From Paracoxiella cheracis (lineage in GTDB: Bacteria; Pseudomonadota; Gammaproteobacteria; Coxiellales; Coxiellaceae): DNA of 64,000 nucleotides. The notes under the pieces were generated by a model, which saw nothing but the letters and a program-made list of their open reading frames with translations, was not told the origin of the DNA and did not search any database. Shown here one piece after another: positions 26,394 through 35,465 of the stretch (position 1 is the first letter of the stretch; each line of letters begins with the position of its first letter). The translations under genes were made by a program, and so were the position numbers. The stretch lies in contig NZ_CP186485.1 in assembly GCF_049348705.1 (NCBI RefSeq), positions 1,178,001 through 1,242,000 on the forward strand, in the 5' to 3' direction.

Positions 26394-27080
26394 TTATTTT
26401 TCTACAATTAAATTCCCGCTCTGTAAGCTAAGAATTCGATCCATTTTGCTAGCTAACTTACGATTGTGCGTTACAATTACAAAACTTGTCGATAATCGCT
26501 TATTTAATTGCAATAGCAGTTCTACTATTTGTTCCGCTGTTTTTTCATCTAAATTGCCAGTTGGTTCATCGGCCAACACACATTTGGGTTCCGTTACCAA
26601 AGCGCGAGCAATAGCAATGCGTTGTCGCTCACCACCGGACAACTCACCTACACGATGTTTTTGTCGATTCAATAAACCAACCTGCTCAATGTATTTCAAG
26701 GCTTTTTGTTTAGCGCTTTTAGGCTTAACACCACGAATTAATAGTGGAATACACACATTTTCAAGTGCGTTGAATTCCGGTAATAAATGGTGAAATTGAT
26801 AGACAAAGCCTAAATGCTCATTGCGCAAAAATCCCTTTTCTTTTTCGCTGAGTTTTCCTAAGTTTTTCCCCACCACAAAGACTTCGCCCGCCGTTGGTTT
26901 GTCTAACCCACCCAGCAATTGCAACAACGTTGATTTTCCAGAACCCGAAGCACCAATAATTGCAACTAATTCGCCCGGCAAGACAGAAAAATTTAAGTCA
27001 CGAAAAACCGGCACATTTAAACTACCTTCGACATATGTTTTACTCAGGTTTTGACAATAAACAGTAGGAGAATTATTCAT
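26394..27080 (-). CDS. lolD: Lipoprotein-releasing system ATP-binding protein
   Basis: This 228-residue ABC ATPase powers release of lipoproteins from the inner membrane to LolA. Walker A is IGASGSGKSTLLQLLGGLD, the Q loop is VYQFHHLLPEFNALENV, the signature is GELSGGERQRIAIARAL and Walker B is CVLADEPTGNLDE. FHHLLPEFNALENV is typical of LolD. It overlaps lolC by 8 bases, and the partner LolA is encoded at 51858-52490. Confidence 0.95.
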   Translation of the reverse strand: MNNSPTVYCQNLSKTYVEGSLNVPVFRDLNFSVLPGELVAIIGASGSGKSTLLQLLGGLDKPTAGEVFVVGKNLGKLSEKEKGFLRNEHLGFVYQFHHLLPEFNALENVCIPLLIRGVKPKSAKQKALKYIEQVGLLNRQKHRVGELSGGERQRIAIARALVTEPKCVLADEPTGNLDEKTAEQIVELLLQLNKRLSTSFVIVTHNRKLASKMDRILSLQSGNLIVEK

Positions 27081-28323
27081 AGCGCAAAGCCTCAGCCGGT
27101 TGAGTCCGAAACGCTAAGATAGCTGGATAGATTGTCGCTAACAAACTTAGCACCACAGCAATAATAGAGATATTAATCACATCGCTCCATTGCAAGCGCG
27201 ATGGTAGAAAATCCACAAAATACACGGAGGCTTTAATAAATTGCACACCAAATAAATGCTGCACCCAATTGGTAATATCCGTTACGCTTAACGATAAAAT
27301 AATCCCGGCAACCACACCCAAAATGGTTCCCACTATGCCCAAAATTCCACCTTGAATAATAAAAATCGTCATGATCGTTCTCGGGCTTGCGCCTAATGTT
27401 CTCAAAATAGCGATATCGGCTCGCTTATCATTCACCGCCATCACCAAGCTCGACACCAAATTAAAGACCGCGACCAACACAATTAAAATCGTTATAAAAA
27501 ACGCGACTGTTTTTTCCATCGCGACACCGTGAAAGAACGCGCCGTATTGTTCTGTCCAATTTGTCACAAGGTAACCGTTTGGCAACATGCTTTGGATTTG
27601 ATCGGATACGGTTTGCGCTTGGTAAATGCTTTGAATTTTAATGTGCAACCCACCAATGCCTTGCGAACCTGGGAATAGTCGATGCGCATCCTGTAAATTG
27701 ATGTACGCAACACCCGTATCAAAACCAAAACCGCTTTTGGTGGCAAAAATGCCGCTAATCGTAAAGCGTCGTAACTGCGGAAACACACCAACCGGTGTTG
27801 TCGTCGCCTGTGGGGTAAACAAAATCACTTTGCTTCCTAACACGAGACCCAATCGATCCGCCAACTTCTGACCGATCACCATGTTGTAGGAACCCGACGT
27901 TAAGCTTGATAATGAGCCAGCTACGAATTTAGTTGCCAACTGCGATATTTTGTTCTCTTGCTCGGGTAAAATCCCCACAACCTGAACCCCACTAATCACG
28001 CCTTGATTGCTAAGCATACCCTGACCACTTATATAAGGAGCTGAATCAATTACTTGAGGGATCTTATTTACGCGATTTCTCAAATTTGGCCACAGCTTTG
28101 TAATATCATGACCGGTCATAATTGTTACTTCTGGTGCGATAGCAAAAAATTGATTGCGAATTTGATAGTCGAAACCATTCGTCACGGACAACGATGTAAT
28201 GATCGCCATGACGCCAAGGGCAATGCCTAGCATCGACACTAGGGATACAAATGAGATGAAGTGGTTGCGCCGCTTAGCGCGGGTGTATCGCAGGCCAATG
28301 TAAAGCGATAAAGGTCTAAACAT
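27073..28323 (-). CDS. lolC: Lipoprotein-releasing system permease, LolC/LolE family
   Basis: This 416-residue membrane protein starts SLYIGLRYTRAKRRNHFISF, the LolC/E hallmark, and has a first helix (VSMLGIALGVMAIITSLSV), a large periplasmic domain of about 210 residues, then three C-terminal helices (FITILIVLVAVFNLVSSLVM; IFIIQGGILGIVGTILGVVA; ISIIAVVLSLLATIYPAIL). DIAILRTLGASPRTIM is the coupling helix that contacts LolD. Only one permease gene is present here, so it may act as a homodimer or pair with a gene elsewhere. Confidence 0.93.
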   Translation of the reverse strand: MFRPLSLYIGLRYTRAKRRNHFISFVSLVSMLGIALGVMAIITSLSVTNGFDYQIRNQFFAIAPEVTIMTGHDITKLWPNLRNRVNKIPQVIDSAPYISGQGMLSNQGVISGVQVVGILPEQENKISQLATKFVAGSLSSLTSGSYNMVIGQKLADRLGLVLGSKVILFTPQATTTPVGVFPQLRRFTISGIFATKSGFGFDTGVAYINLQDAHRLFPGSQGIGGLHIKIQSIYQAQTVSDQIQSMLPNGYLVTNWTEQYGAFFHGVAMEKTVAFFITILIVLVAVFNLVSSLVMAVNDKRADIAILRTLGASPRTIMTIFIIQGGILGIVGTILGVVAGIILSLSVTDITNWVQHLFGVQFIKASVYFVDFLPSRLQWSDVINISIIAVVLSLLATIYPAILAFRTQPAEALRYE

Positions 28324-28466
28324 AAAAAGAACTATACAAGATAAGCTTATTAGGCACCAGTGGAATGAGTTTCAATTATTTGTTAGCCGAGCGTATCAAA
28401 ATAAATTTCGCAGCCCACACACAAAACTACCCCTGAATTCATCTATCTTTTTTTAAAAGTCTCATA

Positions 28467-28472
28467 TATAAT
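28467..28472 (+). promoter_or_regulatory. Candidate -10 box for the cyo operon
   Basis: TATAAT lies about 170 bases before the cyoA start in the 28324-28643 stretch between divergent lolC and cyoA. No good -35 box is seen at the correct distance, so an activator-dependent promoter or a chance match is possible. The stretch is AT-rich and holds no other feature that I can support. Confidence 0.35.
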
Positions 28473-28643
28473 CTAGGCATTTCGCGCCAGCGCCTTCAGG
28501 ATGTGTTTGATTAAATGAATAATTTTCTTGAATTAACTAATTTATTTATTGCAGCTTACTCAAAAAAACATAATTTCAAACATATCTATAAAAAAATAAA
28601 ATTTATATGGAACACGCTTCAAGACCGGAGAGATGCTAACGTT

Positions 28644-29498
28644 ATGAAGAAGTTAAGATTTTTTCTTTTACCTGGATTAGTTGTTTTGTTAAGTGGCTGC
28701 AAGATGGCCATCTTACAGCCAAAAGGTCAGATCGCTGCAAGCGAAATGCATTTATTAGTGGGTGCCACGATACTCATGTTACTAGTGGTTATTCCCGTCA
28801 TTATTCTATCTTTCGTCATTCCTTGGCGATATCGTGCTAACAACACCAAGGCAAAATATACACCCGAATGGGCTGATAGCGTGTTACTGGAAATTGTTTG
28901 GTGGTCTATTCCCTGCGCGATCATCATTGTATTAGCAACCGCCACCTGGATCATGACCCACCGCTTAGACCCTTACCGACCCTTAGCTTCAAAAGAAAAG
29001 CCCATCACCATTCAAGCCATTGCCCTCGATTGGAAATGGTTGTTCATCTATCCTAATAAACACTTCGCTACCATCAACTATGTCCAAATTCCAGTAGATG
29101 TGCCCGTTAGATTTTATATCACATCCGATGCACCGATGAACTCTCTAGAAATTCCACAGTTGGCTGGACAAATTTACGCAATGACCGGCATGCGAACAAC
29201 TTTATATTTGAACGCAAACACACCCGGCACCTATAGAGGTTTGTCAACAAACTTCAGTGGAAATGGTTTTGCATCGATGACATTTACGGTGAAAGCTACA
29301 TCACGAAGACAATTTGATGAATGGGTTAAAATGACACAGCAAGCGCCTAAAAAATTAACGATGGCAGCTTACACAAATTTAGTGAAGCCGAGTGAAAACA
29401 ACCCAGTTGAATATTTTTCTTCACCGACGAAAAATTTATTCAATATAGTGCTGATGAAATACATGGGTGCCGATATGCCCGCCATGAAGAACAATTAG
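28644..29498 (+). CDS. cyoA: Cytochrome o ubiquinol oxidase subunit II
   Basis: This 284-residue lipoprotein is subunit II of the proton-pumping bo3 oxidase. The chosen start gives MKKLRFFLLPGLVVLLSGC, a signal with lipobox LSGC; the longer frame to 28515 is rejected. Two helices follow (LVGATILMLLVVIPVIILSF; LLEIVWWSIPCAIIIVLATA), then the cupredoxin domain with AIALDWKWLFIYPNKHFATI, DAPMNSLEIPQLAGQIYAM and GTYRGLSTNFSGNGFASM. CuA ligands are absent, as expected for a quinol rather than cytochrome c oxidase. It is the first gene of cyoABCDE. Confidence 0.95.
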   Translation: MKKLRFFLLPGLVVLLSGCKMAILQPKGQIAASEMHLLVGATILMLLVVIPVIILSFVIPWRYRANNTKAKYTPEWADSVLLEIVWWSIPCAIIIVLATATWIMTHRLDPYRPLASKEKPITIQAIALDWKWLFIYPNKHFATINYVQIPVDVPVRFYITSDAPMNSLEIPQLAGQIYAMTGMRTTLYLNANTPGTYRGLSTNFSGNGFASMTFTVKATSRRQFDEWVKMTQQAPKKLTMAAYTNLVKPSENNPVEYFSSPTKNLFNIVLMKYMGADMPAMKNN

Positions 29499-29507
29499 GA
29501 AAATGCA

Positions 29508-31553
29508 ATGCTTGAAAAATTAATATTTGGAAATTTAACCCTTGATCAAATTCCTTTTCACAATCCTATTATCATGGGTGCTGGCGCCCTCATGGGACTA
29601 TGTGTCCTCGCTGTTTTAGCGCCCATTACTTACTACAGGAAATGGGGCTATTTATGGAGAGAGTGGATCACCACTGTCGATCATAAAAAAATCGGTATTA
29701 TGTATATCATTCTCGCCTTCGTCATGATGTTGCGTGGCTTTTCCGATGCCATCATGATGCGCTTGCAACAGGCGTTAGCCGATGGCAGTCACATGGGTTA
29801 TTTACCACCCGAACACTTCGACCAAATTTTCACAGCGCACGGCGTCATCATGATTTTCTTCGTCGCGATGCCATTTATGTTTGGTCTATTAAACTTAGCA
29901 GTGCCGTTACAAATTGGTGCACGCGACGTTGCTTTCCCGTACTTAAATTCATTAAGTTTGTGGCTTACGGTTGTTGGCGCTGGTTTAGTTAACATTTCTT
30001 TGATCGTCGGAAAGTTCGCTGCAACCGGTTGGTTAGCCTACCCTCCCCTCTCGGGCATTATTTATAGCCCTGGTGTTGGTGTGGATTATTATATTTGGGC
30101 ACTCCAAATAGCAGGGATTGGCAGTTTGCTCTCCGGCATCAACTTCCTGGTGACCATTTTAAAAATGCGCTGCCCTGGCATGACACTCATGAAAATGCCG
30201 GTGTTTACGTGGTCTGCTCTTGCTGCCATGATTCTCGTCATTCTTGCTTTCCCAATCTTAACAGCAACATTAGCTATGCTGTTTTTAGATCGCTTCTTTG
30301 GAATGCACTTCTTCACTGCCGGATTTGGCGGCAACGCAATGATGTATATCAATCTAATTTGGGCTTGGGGTCATCCGGAAGTTTATATTCTTATTTTGCC
30401 TGCATTCGGTATTTTTTCCGAGGTGGTGGCCACCTACAGTAAAAAAAGATTATTCGGTTACACAACGATGGTTTATGCCACGATGGCGATTACGGTTCTC
30501 TCGTTTGTCGTCTGGTTGCACCACTTTTTCACGATGGGTGCCGGTGCTGACGTGAATGCATTTTTCGGCATCGCCACGATGATCATCGCGATACCAACCG
30601 GTGTGAAAATTTTCAATTGGCTGTTCACGATGTTTCGCGGCAGAGTTACATTCTCTATCCCCATGCTATGGACAATTGGATTTATCAGCACATTTAGTAT
30701 TGGCGGTATGACGGGTGTATTAATGTCCTTACCCCCTGTTGATTTCCAACTTCATAATAGTGTGTTTTTAGTAGCGCACTTTCACAATGTGATTATCGGC
30801 GGTGTATTGTTTGGTTATTTCGCTGGTGCTTATTATTGGTTCCCGAAAACATTCGGATTTACCTTAAACGAGAAATACGGAAAACGTGCTTTTTGGTATT
30901 GGATCGTCGGGTTTTATATCGCGTTTATGCCCTTATACGCATTGGGTTTGATGGGCATGACACGACGACTAGATCATTACAGCGCAACTGCGTGGCATCC
31001 CTATCTTGTTGTGGCAGCTATCGGCGCCGGCGTGATTTTCATCGGCATTATGTATCAAATCGCGATGATTATTTCGAGCATCAGACACCGCGCTGAAAAC
31101 AAGGCTGTTGCAGACCCGTGGGATGGTCGTACATTAGAATGGTCGATCCCCTCACCTCCACAGTTTTATAATTTTGCGCTGACTCCAGTTGTTCGCAGTC
31201 GCGATGCCTTTTGGGATATGAAGCAAGAGCGTTTACAAAAAGGTGCCGTTGAGAAACCAAAATATAAAGACATTCACATGCCAAAGAATACAGGAACAGG
31301 TTTTATTATTGCTATGTTCGCTGCCATCTTTGGCTTCGCAATGGTCTGGCACATGTATTTGTTTATTGGCGTGGGACTTGTTGGTGTGATCGCAACGATG
31401 ATGGCTCGCACATTCAATATGAATACTGATTACTATCTAAAAGCAGAAGATGTAGCCAGAATGGAAGCAGAACGCATGAAACACACACCACCACCAGCTC
31501 CAAGTCACGGCGCTATGGAGCCTGGATATTTAGATGAGGCAACAGAACAATGA
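29508..31553 (+). CDS. cyoB: Cytochrome o ubiquinol oxidase subunit I
   Basis: This 681-residue heme-copper oxidase core reduces O2 and pumps protons. About 15 helices are present. Key residues include the low-spin heme His in FTAHGVIMIFFVAMPF, the CuB-Tyr region WAWGHPEVYILILPAFGIFSE (His-x3-Tyr), the CuB His pair in WLHHFFTMGAG, K-channel TGVKIFNWL, and the heme ligands in VAHFHNVIIGGVLFG. Length and motifs fit CyoB. It starts 9 bases after cyoA and overlaps cyoC by 4. Confidence 0.97.
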   Translation: MLEKLIFGNLTLDQIPFHNPIIMGAGALMGLCVLAVLAPITYYRKWGYLWREWITTVDHKKIGIMYIILAFVMMLRGFSDAIMMRLQQALADGSHMGYLPPEHFDQIFTAHGVIMIFFVAMPFMFGLLNLAVPLQIGARDVAFPYLNSLSLWLTVVGAGLVNISLIVGKFAATGWLAYPPLSGIIYSPGVGVDYYIWALQIAGIGSLLSGINFLVTILKMRCPGMTLMKMPVFTWSALAAMILVILAFPILTATLAMLFLDRFFGMHFFTAGFGGNAMMYINLIWAWGHPEVYILILPAFGIFSEVVATYSKKRLFGYTTMVYATMAITVLSFVVWLHHFFTMGAGADVNAFFGIATMIIAIPTGVKIFNWLFTMFRGRVTFSIPMLWTIGFISTFSIGGMTGVLMSLPPVDFQLHNSVFLVAHFHNVIIGGVLFGYFAGAYYWFPKTFGFTLNEKYGKRAFWYWIVGFYIAFMPLYALGLMGMTRRLDHYSATAWHPYLVVAAIGAGVIFIGIMYQIAMIISSIRHRAENKAVADPWDGRTLEWSIPSPPQFYNFALTPVVRSRDAFWDMKQERLQKGAVEKPKYKDIHMPKNTGTGFIIAMFAAIFGFAMVWHMYLFIGVGLVGVIATMMARTFNMNTDYYLKAEDVARMEAERMKHTPPPAPSHGAMEPGYLDEATEQ

Positions 31554-32161
31554 CAACAGACGTTACTACTCACGATAGCCATCACGATGTAGATGGACAC
31601 CATGACGGCGATGCCATCGATGTATTTGGTTTTTGGATTTATATCTTAACGGACTGCATTTTATTCGCGACATTATTTGCAACCTATGCGGTACTCCACA
31701 ACAATACATTTGGTCAGCCTGGTATTAAGCAATTAGTTAGCCTGCCCTATGTGTTAACTGAGACGGTCGCGCTGTTAATTAGCAGCTTCACTTACGGCCT
31801 TGCGATGTTGGCTCTCTATCGCGGCAAGCGCGGACAGGTGATTAGCTGGCTGGTAGTGACTTTTCTATTCGGTGCAGTCTTCATTGGGCTTGAGCTTAAC
31901 GAGTTCATTCACCTCTATATAGATGGGCATAGCTGGCATAGTAGCGCTGCTCTTTCTGCCTTCTTTACACTGGTTGGGACGCACGGCCTCCACGTTACCA
32001 TTGGCTTAATTTGGATGGGCACGCTGATTTTTCAACTTTGTAAATACAATGTCACACCTTTCATGGGCAAGCGCTTAACCTATCTAGGTTTATTCTGGCA
32101 CTTCCTTGATATCGTGTGGATCTTTGTATTCACCATCGTCTACTTAATGGGAGCACTATAA
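31550..32161 (+). CDS. cyoC: Cytochrome o ubiquinol oxidase subunit III
   Basis: This 203-residue protein has five predicted helices, including FGFWIYILTDCILFATLFAT, SFTYGLAMLAL, SWLVVTFLFGAVFIGLELNE, SAFFTLVGTHGLHVTIGLIW and YLGLFWHFLDIVWIFVFTIV. ELNEF and THGLHV match subunit III of bo3 oxidase. The N-terminus has an unusual His/Asp-rich stretch (HDSHHDVDGHHDGDA), which could bind metal. It overlaps both cyoB and cyoD by a few bases. Confidence 0.95.
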   Translation: MTTDVTTHDSHHDVDGHHDGDAIDVFGFWIYILTDCILFATLFATYAVLHNNTFGQPGIKQLVSLPYVLTETVALLISSFTYGLAMLALYRGKRGQVISWLVVTFLFGAVFIGLELNEFIHLYIDGHSWHSSAALSAFFTLVGTHGLHVTIGLIWMGTLIFQLCKYNVTPFMGKRLTYLGLFWHFLDIVWIFVFTIVYLMGAL

Positions 32162-32502
32162 TGTCTGAGATGATCGACACACATGTTGCTACAAAATACG
32201 GGACAGGACGCAAAACACTTAAATCTTATCTAGTGGGTTTAAGCTTATCATTGCTCTTAACTTTGGGTTCTTTTGCATTGGTGGGCAAACATTTACTGCC
32301 TACCGTCTATATTTATATTTCCATAGCGGTACTCGCGATCTTTCAGCTCATTGCACAAGTGATCTGTTTTTTACGCTTAAATTCCAGTGAAAAAGGTCGA
32401 TGGAACTTAATGCCATTCATCTTTACGATCGTCATTATTGCAATTCTCGTAGTTGGCTCACTGTGGATTATGATAAATCTAAACTACAACATGATGCATT
32501 AA
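32161..32502 (+). CDS. cyoD: Cytochrome o ubiquinol oxidase subunit IV
   Basis: This 113-residue protein has three helices: LVGLSLSLLLTLGSFALVG; VYIYISIAVLAIFQLIAQVI; LMPFIFTIVIIAILVVGSLW, ending with IMINLNYNMMH. QVICFLRLN and WIMINLNYNMM are typical of CyoD, an assembly subunit of bo3 oxidase. The start at 32161 shares the last A of the cyoC stop; an upstream in-frame start inside cyoC is rejected. Confidence 0.95.
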   Translation: MSEMIDTHVATKYGTGRKTLKSYLVGLSLSLLLTLGSFALVGKHLLPTVYIYISIAVLAIFQLIAQVICFLRLNSSEKGRWNLMPFIFTIVIIAILVVGSLWIMINLNYNMMH

Positions 32503-32582
32503 GGTTAACTCACGAGTAGTTTCTAGGTTTCGCGTAAGACTAAAAATCTGTAACCCGAAACCTATTCACGAGGTGTCTTTAA

Positions 32583-33422
32583 GTGAAATTTATTACTGTC
32601 ACGAAGCCTGGGATCATAATGGGTAATCTCATTACACTTTCTGGCGGTTTTTTTCTTGCTTCGCACGGACACGTCAATATCCAACTTTTTTTTGTGACTC
32701 TGATTGCCATGACACTCGTTATTGCCTCGGGTTGTGTATTCAATAATTATATCGATCGCGACATCGACCAACTCATGGAACGAACGAAAGAACGCGTTTT
32801 AGTCAAAGGACTTATTTCAGGTAAAGTAGCTCTATTATATGCCTCTCTACTCGGCATTGCGGGACTGCTGCTATTTTTCTTCGGCACCAATCTGCTCACC
32901 ACCCTCATCGCAATCACCGGGATGTTTATTTACGTTGTTGTCTACAGCTTATGGTCAAAACGAAAATCCATTTACGGCACGTTAATCGGTGCAATTGCTG
33001 GTGCTGTGCCACCTGTTGCTGGTTATTGCGCCGTTACCAATCGTTTTGATTTCGGTGCGGCAATTGTATTTTCCATTCTCTTTTGTTGGCAAATACCCCA
33101 CTCGTATGCTATCAACATTTACCGATATAAAGATTATTTAGCTGCGGGTATTCCTGTATTTCCTATCATTAAAAATATTCAATCAACTAAAATTAGCATG
33201 TTTTTATATGTGATGGCATTTGCACTTGCTGCCCTGCTACCCACTTTATTTGGCTATACTGGGTTTATTTATTTTGCTGTGGCACTGTGTGTTGGACTCG
33301 TTTGGCTCTATTTCGCGTTAAAAGGATTTTCGACAGATAATAATGTCCAGTGGTCTCGCAGGATGTTCACCATTTCCATTCTCAATATTACCTTACTCAG
33401 CGTGATGATGTCGGTGAGTTAA
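32583..33422 (+). CDS. cyoE: Protoheme IX farnesyltransferase (heme O synthase)
   Basis: This 279-residue UbiA-family prenyltransferase makes heme O for CyoB. It starts with GTG (VKFITVTKPGIIMGNLI) after GAGGTG. The first Asp-rich motif is NNYIDRDIDQLMERTKER, the second is YRYKDYLAAGIPVFP, and about nine helices are present. GAIAGAVPPVAGYCAVT is a conserved loop. It lies 80 bases after cyoD as the last gene of the operon. Confidence 0.95.
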   Translation: MKFITVTKPGIIMGNLITLSGGFFLASHGHVNIQLFFVTLIAMTLVIASGCVFNNYIDRDIDQLMERTKERVLVKGLISGKVALLYASLLGIAGLLLFFFGTNLLTTLIAITGMFIYVVVYSLWSKRKSIYGTLIGAIAGAVPPVAGYCAVTNRFDFGAAIVFSILFCWQIPHSYAINIYRYKDYLAAGIPVFPIIKNIQSTKISMFLYVMAFALAALLPTLFGYTGFIYFAVALCVGLVWLYFALKGFSTDNNVQWSRRMFTISILNITLLSVMMSVS

Positions 33423-33424
33423 CA

Positions 33425-33530
33425 CCCCTCGCACCTCCATGGCGCTCAGGCTCAAAAAAACAGTAACCCCTACCTCGCAATTGAAATGCTATTCGATTAG
33501 TTCAAAGTACATTTCGAGCGCGCTAAATAA
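33425..33530. repeat. R2-family intergenic repeat, half copy
   Basis: Within the 425-base gap after cyoE, 33455-33515 reads AACAGTAACCCCTACCTCGC then CAATTGAAATGCTATTCGAT. Its complement matches the outer part of the R2 copies at 8803 and 62836 (AATAGCATTTCAATTGCG). The second hairpin arm is not found nearby, so this is a half or decayed copy. Confidence 0.6.
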
Positions 33531-33673
33531 TATGTTTGGCGTTATGCTGTAACGCTGTACAGTTTCAAATACTGCCTTATTTTACAGCACTTCAAAAAGA
33601 ATTTAGAAAAAAATTATAAGTAACTGTTTAGTTCAAATATATTCTTGACTCAATAGTTGACTACCCTTTCAGC

Positions 33674-33703
33674 TTGACATAGAATTACGGACTTACGTAT
33701 AAA
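33674..33703 (+). promoter_or_regulatory. Sigma-70 type promoter upstream of the LuxR pair
   Basis: TTGACA at 33674-33679 and TATAAA at 33698-33703 are separated by 18 bases. They lie about 145 bases before the first LuxR gene in a region with no other gene. The match is strong, and the long leader leaves room for regulation. Confidence 0.6.
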
Positions 33704-33847
33704 TACTTACCGCCATGGTAGGCTTTCATAATTAGGCATTAGGACACTGGAAACGTAACTACCTTACACAAGAGAGGCTCTGTAATTCAGAAAAGTGCCC
33801 AGATAAGGTTGCGGTCGTTAAATTTAATTTAGTATAGAAAGTCCAAT

Positions 33848-34642
33848 ATGAATGACTTAGTAACAAAACTATCTTTCTCGCAAAAATGTAATGAGATGAG
33901 TAAACCTCTTTTTAAATCGCTTGATTTAAATTTGTTTTATTACATGGAAATATATAAAGACGGTAGATATAAAATTATCAATACCAATACGTCTTTGTGT
34001 TTTGAGTTAAACAATAATGTACTAAATATAACTAAGCAAAACCTTGCACGCTTACAAACAAACGGCTTTTATATTATCGACAGCATGCCTGATTTTCTTT
34101 CTACTTCTGAATACATGTCCATATTAAGCAAACATGAACACAAACGTAATTTGCTGTATGCAAGCAAAAATAACTTAAGCCAAGATGCATTCATACGAAT
34201 CATTGGATTTTCTTCAAAACATGAGGATCCAACTTACAATAATGTTTATTTAAATAATTCTGATGTTTTAGAGAACTTTATTCGATATTTTTATACAGAG
34301 CTATTATTTCAACAAGTGCAGCAACATCAACATTTCAATAAATATAAGTTAGTTGATGAAAACGCATCAGGCGAGCAAGAAAATTCTAATAACCTGCACA
34401 CCAGCCAGAATTTAGCTGATGAAATTCCCTGGCATAATAAAGTGATTACGTTAAGCAAACGACATCGAGAAATTATTCAACTTACTACGCAAGGTAAAAC
34501 TAGTGAGGAAATCGGTAAGATCATAGGAATTACGGCTAAAACCGTAGAAGCACATATTGATAATTTAAAGAAAAAAATGATGTGTAAGAACAAACATCAA
34601 CTTATATATTATTTAATTAAGAAAAACATTGTTCAAATATGA
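33848..34642 (+). CDS. LuxR-type transcription regulator, first of a tandem pair
   Basis: This 264-residue protein has a C-terminal LuxR/FixJ helix-turn-helix (ITLSKRHREIIQLTTQGKTS through ITAKTVEAHIDNLKKKM, about 198-255). The N-terminal 190 residues contain LNLFYYMEIYKDGRYKIINT and YIIDSMPDF. This resembles a small sensory domain, but no standard autoinducer or receiver domain is recognised. There is no Asp pocket typical of response regulators. The next gene encodes a paralogue in the same order, 10 bases downstream. AT-rich codon use differs from the cyo genes. Confidence 0.85.
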   Translation: MNDLVTKLSFSQKCNEMSKPLFKSLDLNLFYYMEIYKDGRYKIINTNTSLCFELNNNVLNITKQNLARLQTNGFYIIDSMPDFLSTSEYMSILSKHEHKRNLLYASKNNLSQDAFIRIIGFSSKHEDPTYNNVYLNNSDVLENFIRYFYTELLFQQVQQHQHFNKYKLVDENASGEQENSNNLHTSQNLADEIPWHNKVITLSKRHREIIQLTTQGKTSEEIGKIIGITAKTVEAHIDNLKKKMMCKNKHQLIYYLIKKNIVQI

Positions 34643-34652
34643 AGTGGTTAAG

Positions 34653-35465
34653 ATGTCTTCAGAAAAAAAACAAAAATTCATGGAACCTTATATTGATAAG
34701 GTTCGCACTCAATATTGTAAAGCTATAAAGGATTCGTTAGGAATTGATTACCTTTCTTTTATAGAGCTATACGAAGATGATACATTTCGCGTTTTAAATT
34801 CTGATCTAGATGTTTTGCACGATTTAAAAGCATCTGTAACAGACTTAGCGAAAATGTCAATAAAGAATTTACAAAATCATATCGATACAAAAGGATTATA
34901 CCTGTTAGATTATATGCCCACACTTCTAGAAAATACTGAAGCAGCATATCGAATCATATCAAAGCATGGATATCATCATATTTTAATCAATGCTACCTCT
35001 GCGAAAGTAAATGGTCAGTCCGCAGTTAGATATAGTATATTTGCTACAAAAATAAATAATAAAAGCTTTAATAACGTATACATTAACAATAAATTTCTTA
35101 TTGAAAATTTCACTACTTTTTTTCATGAAAAACTGGAACAAGATGGTTTTTTCTACAACTCTATCAAACCAACAGCACTCTACCCTAATGAATCAGGCAG
35201 GCGAGTAAATACAAATTTGAAAAATGATTTTGCCACAAAACTTAGCAACTTTCATACTCGAATAAAATTAACGAATCGTCAAAAAGAAATTATTTTTATG
35301 ACCATCGATGGCAAAACAAGTAAAGAAATTGCTGAGATACTTAACATCTCAAAAAGAACTGTAGAGCACCATTTTGAATCTTTAATAAAAAGATTCCGCT
35401 GTAATAACAAATACCATGTTATTTACTATTTAATAAAGAATAATTTCATTATAATTAATGATTAA
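34653..35465 (+). CDS. LuxR-type transcription regulator, second of a tandem pair
   Basis: This 270-residue paralogue of the preceding protein shares the order IDYLSFIELYEDDTFRVLNS / LYLLDYMPTLLE in the sensor part and IKLTNRQKEIIFMTIDGKTS ... SKRTVEHHFESLIKRF in the HTH. The start at 34653 follows the preceding stop by 10 bases and is chosen over 34629, which would overlap the first gene. The pair is probably one transcript. Its 3' end overlaps the convergent carbonic anhydrase gene by 11 bases. Confidence 0.85.
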   Translation: MSSEKKQKFMEPYIDKVRTQYCKAIKDSLGIDYLSFIELYEDDTFRVLNSDLDVLHDLKASVTDLAKMSIKNLQNHIDTKGLYLLDYMPTLLENTEAAYRIISKHGYHHILINATSAKVNGQSAVRYSIFATKINNKSFNNVYINNKFLIENFTTFFHEKLEQDGFFYNSIKPTALYPNESGRRVNTNLKNDFATKLSNFHTRIKLTNRQKEIIFMTIDGKTSKEIAEILNISKRTVEHHFESLIKRFRCNNKYHVIYYLIKNNFIIIND

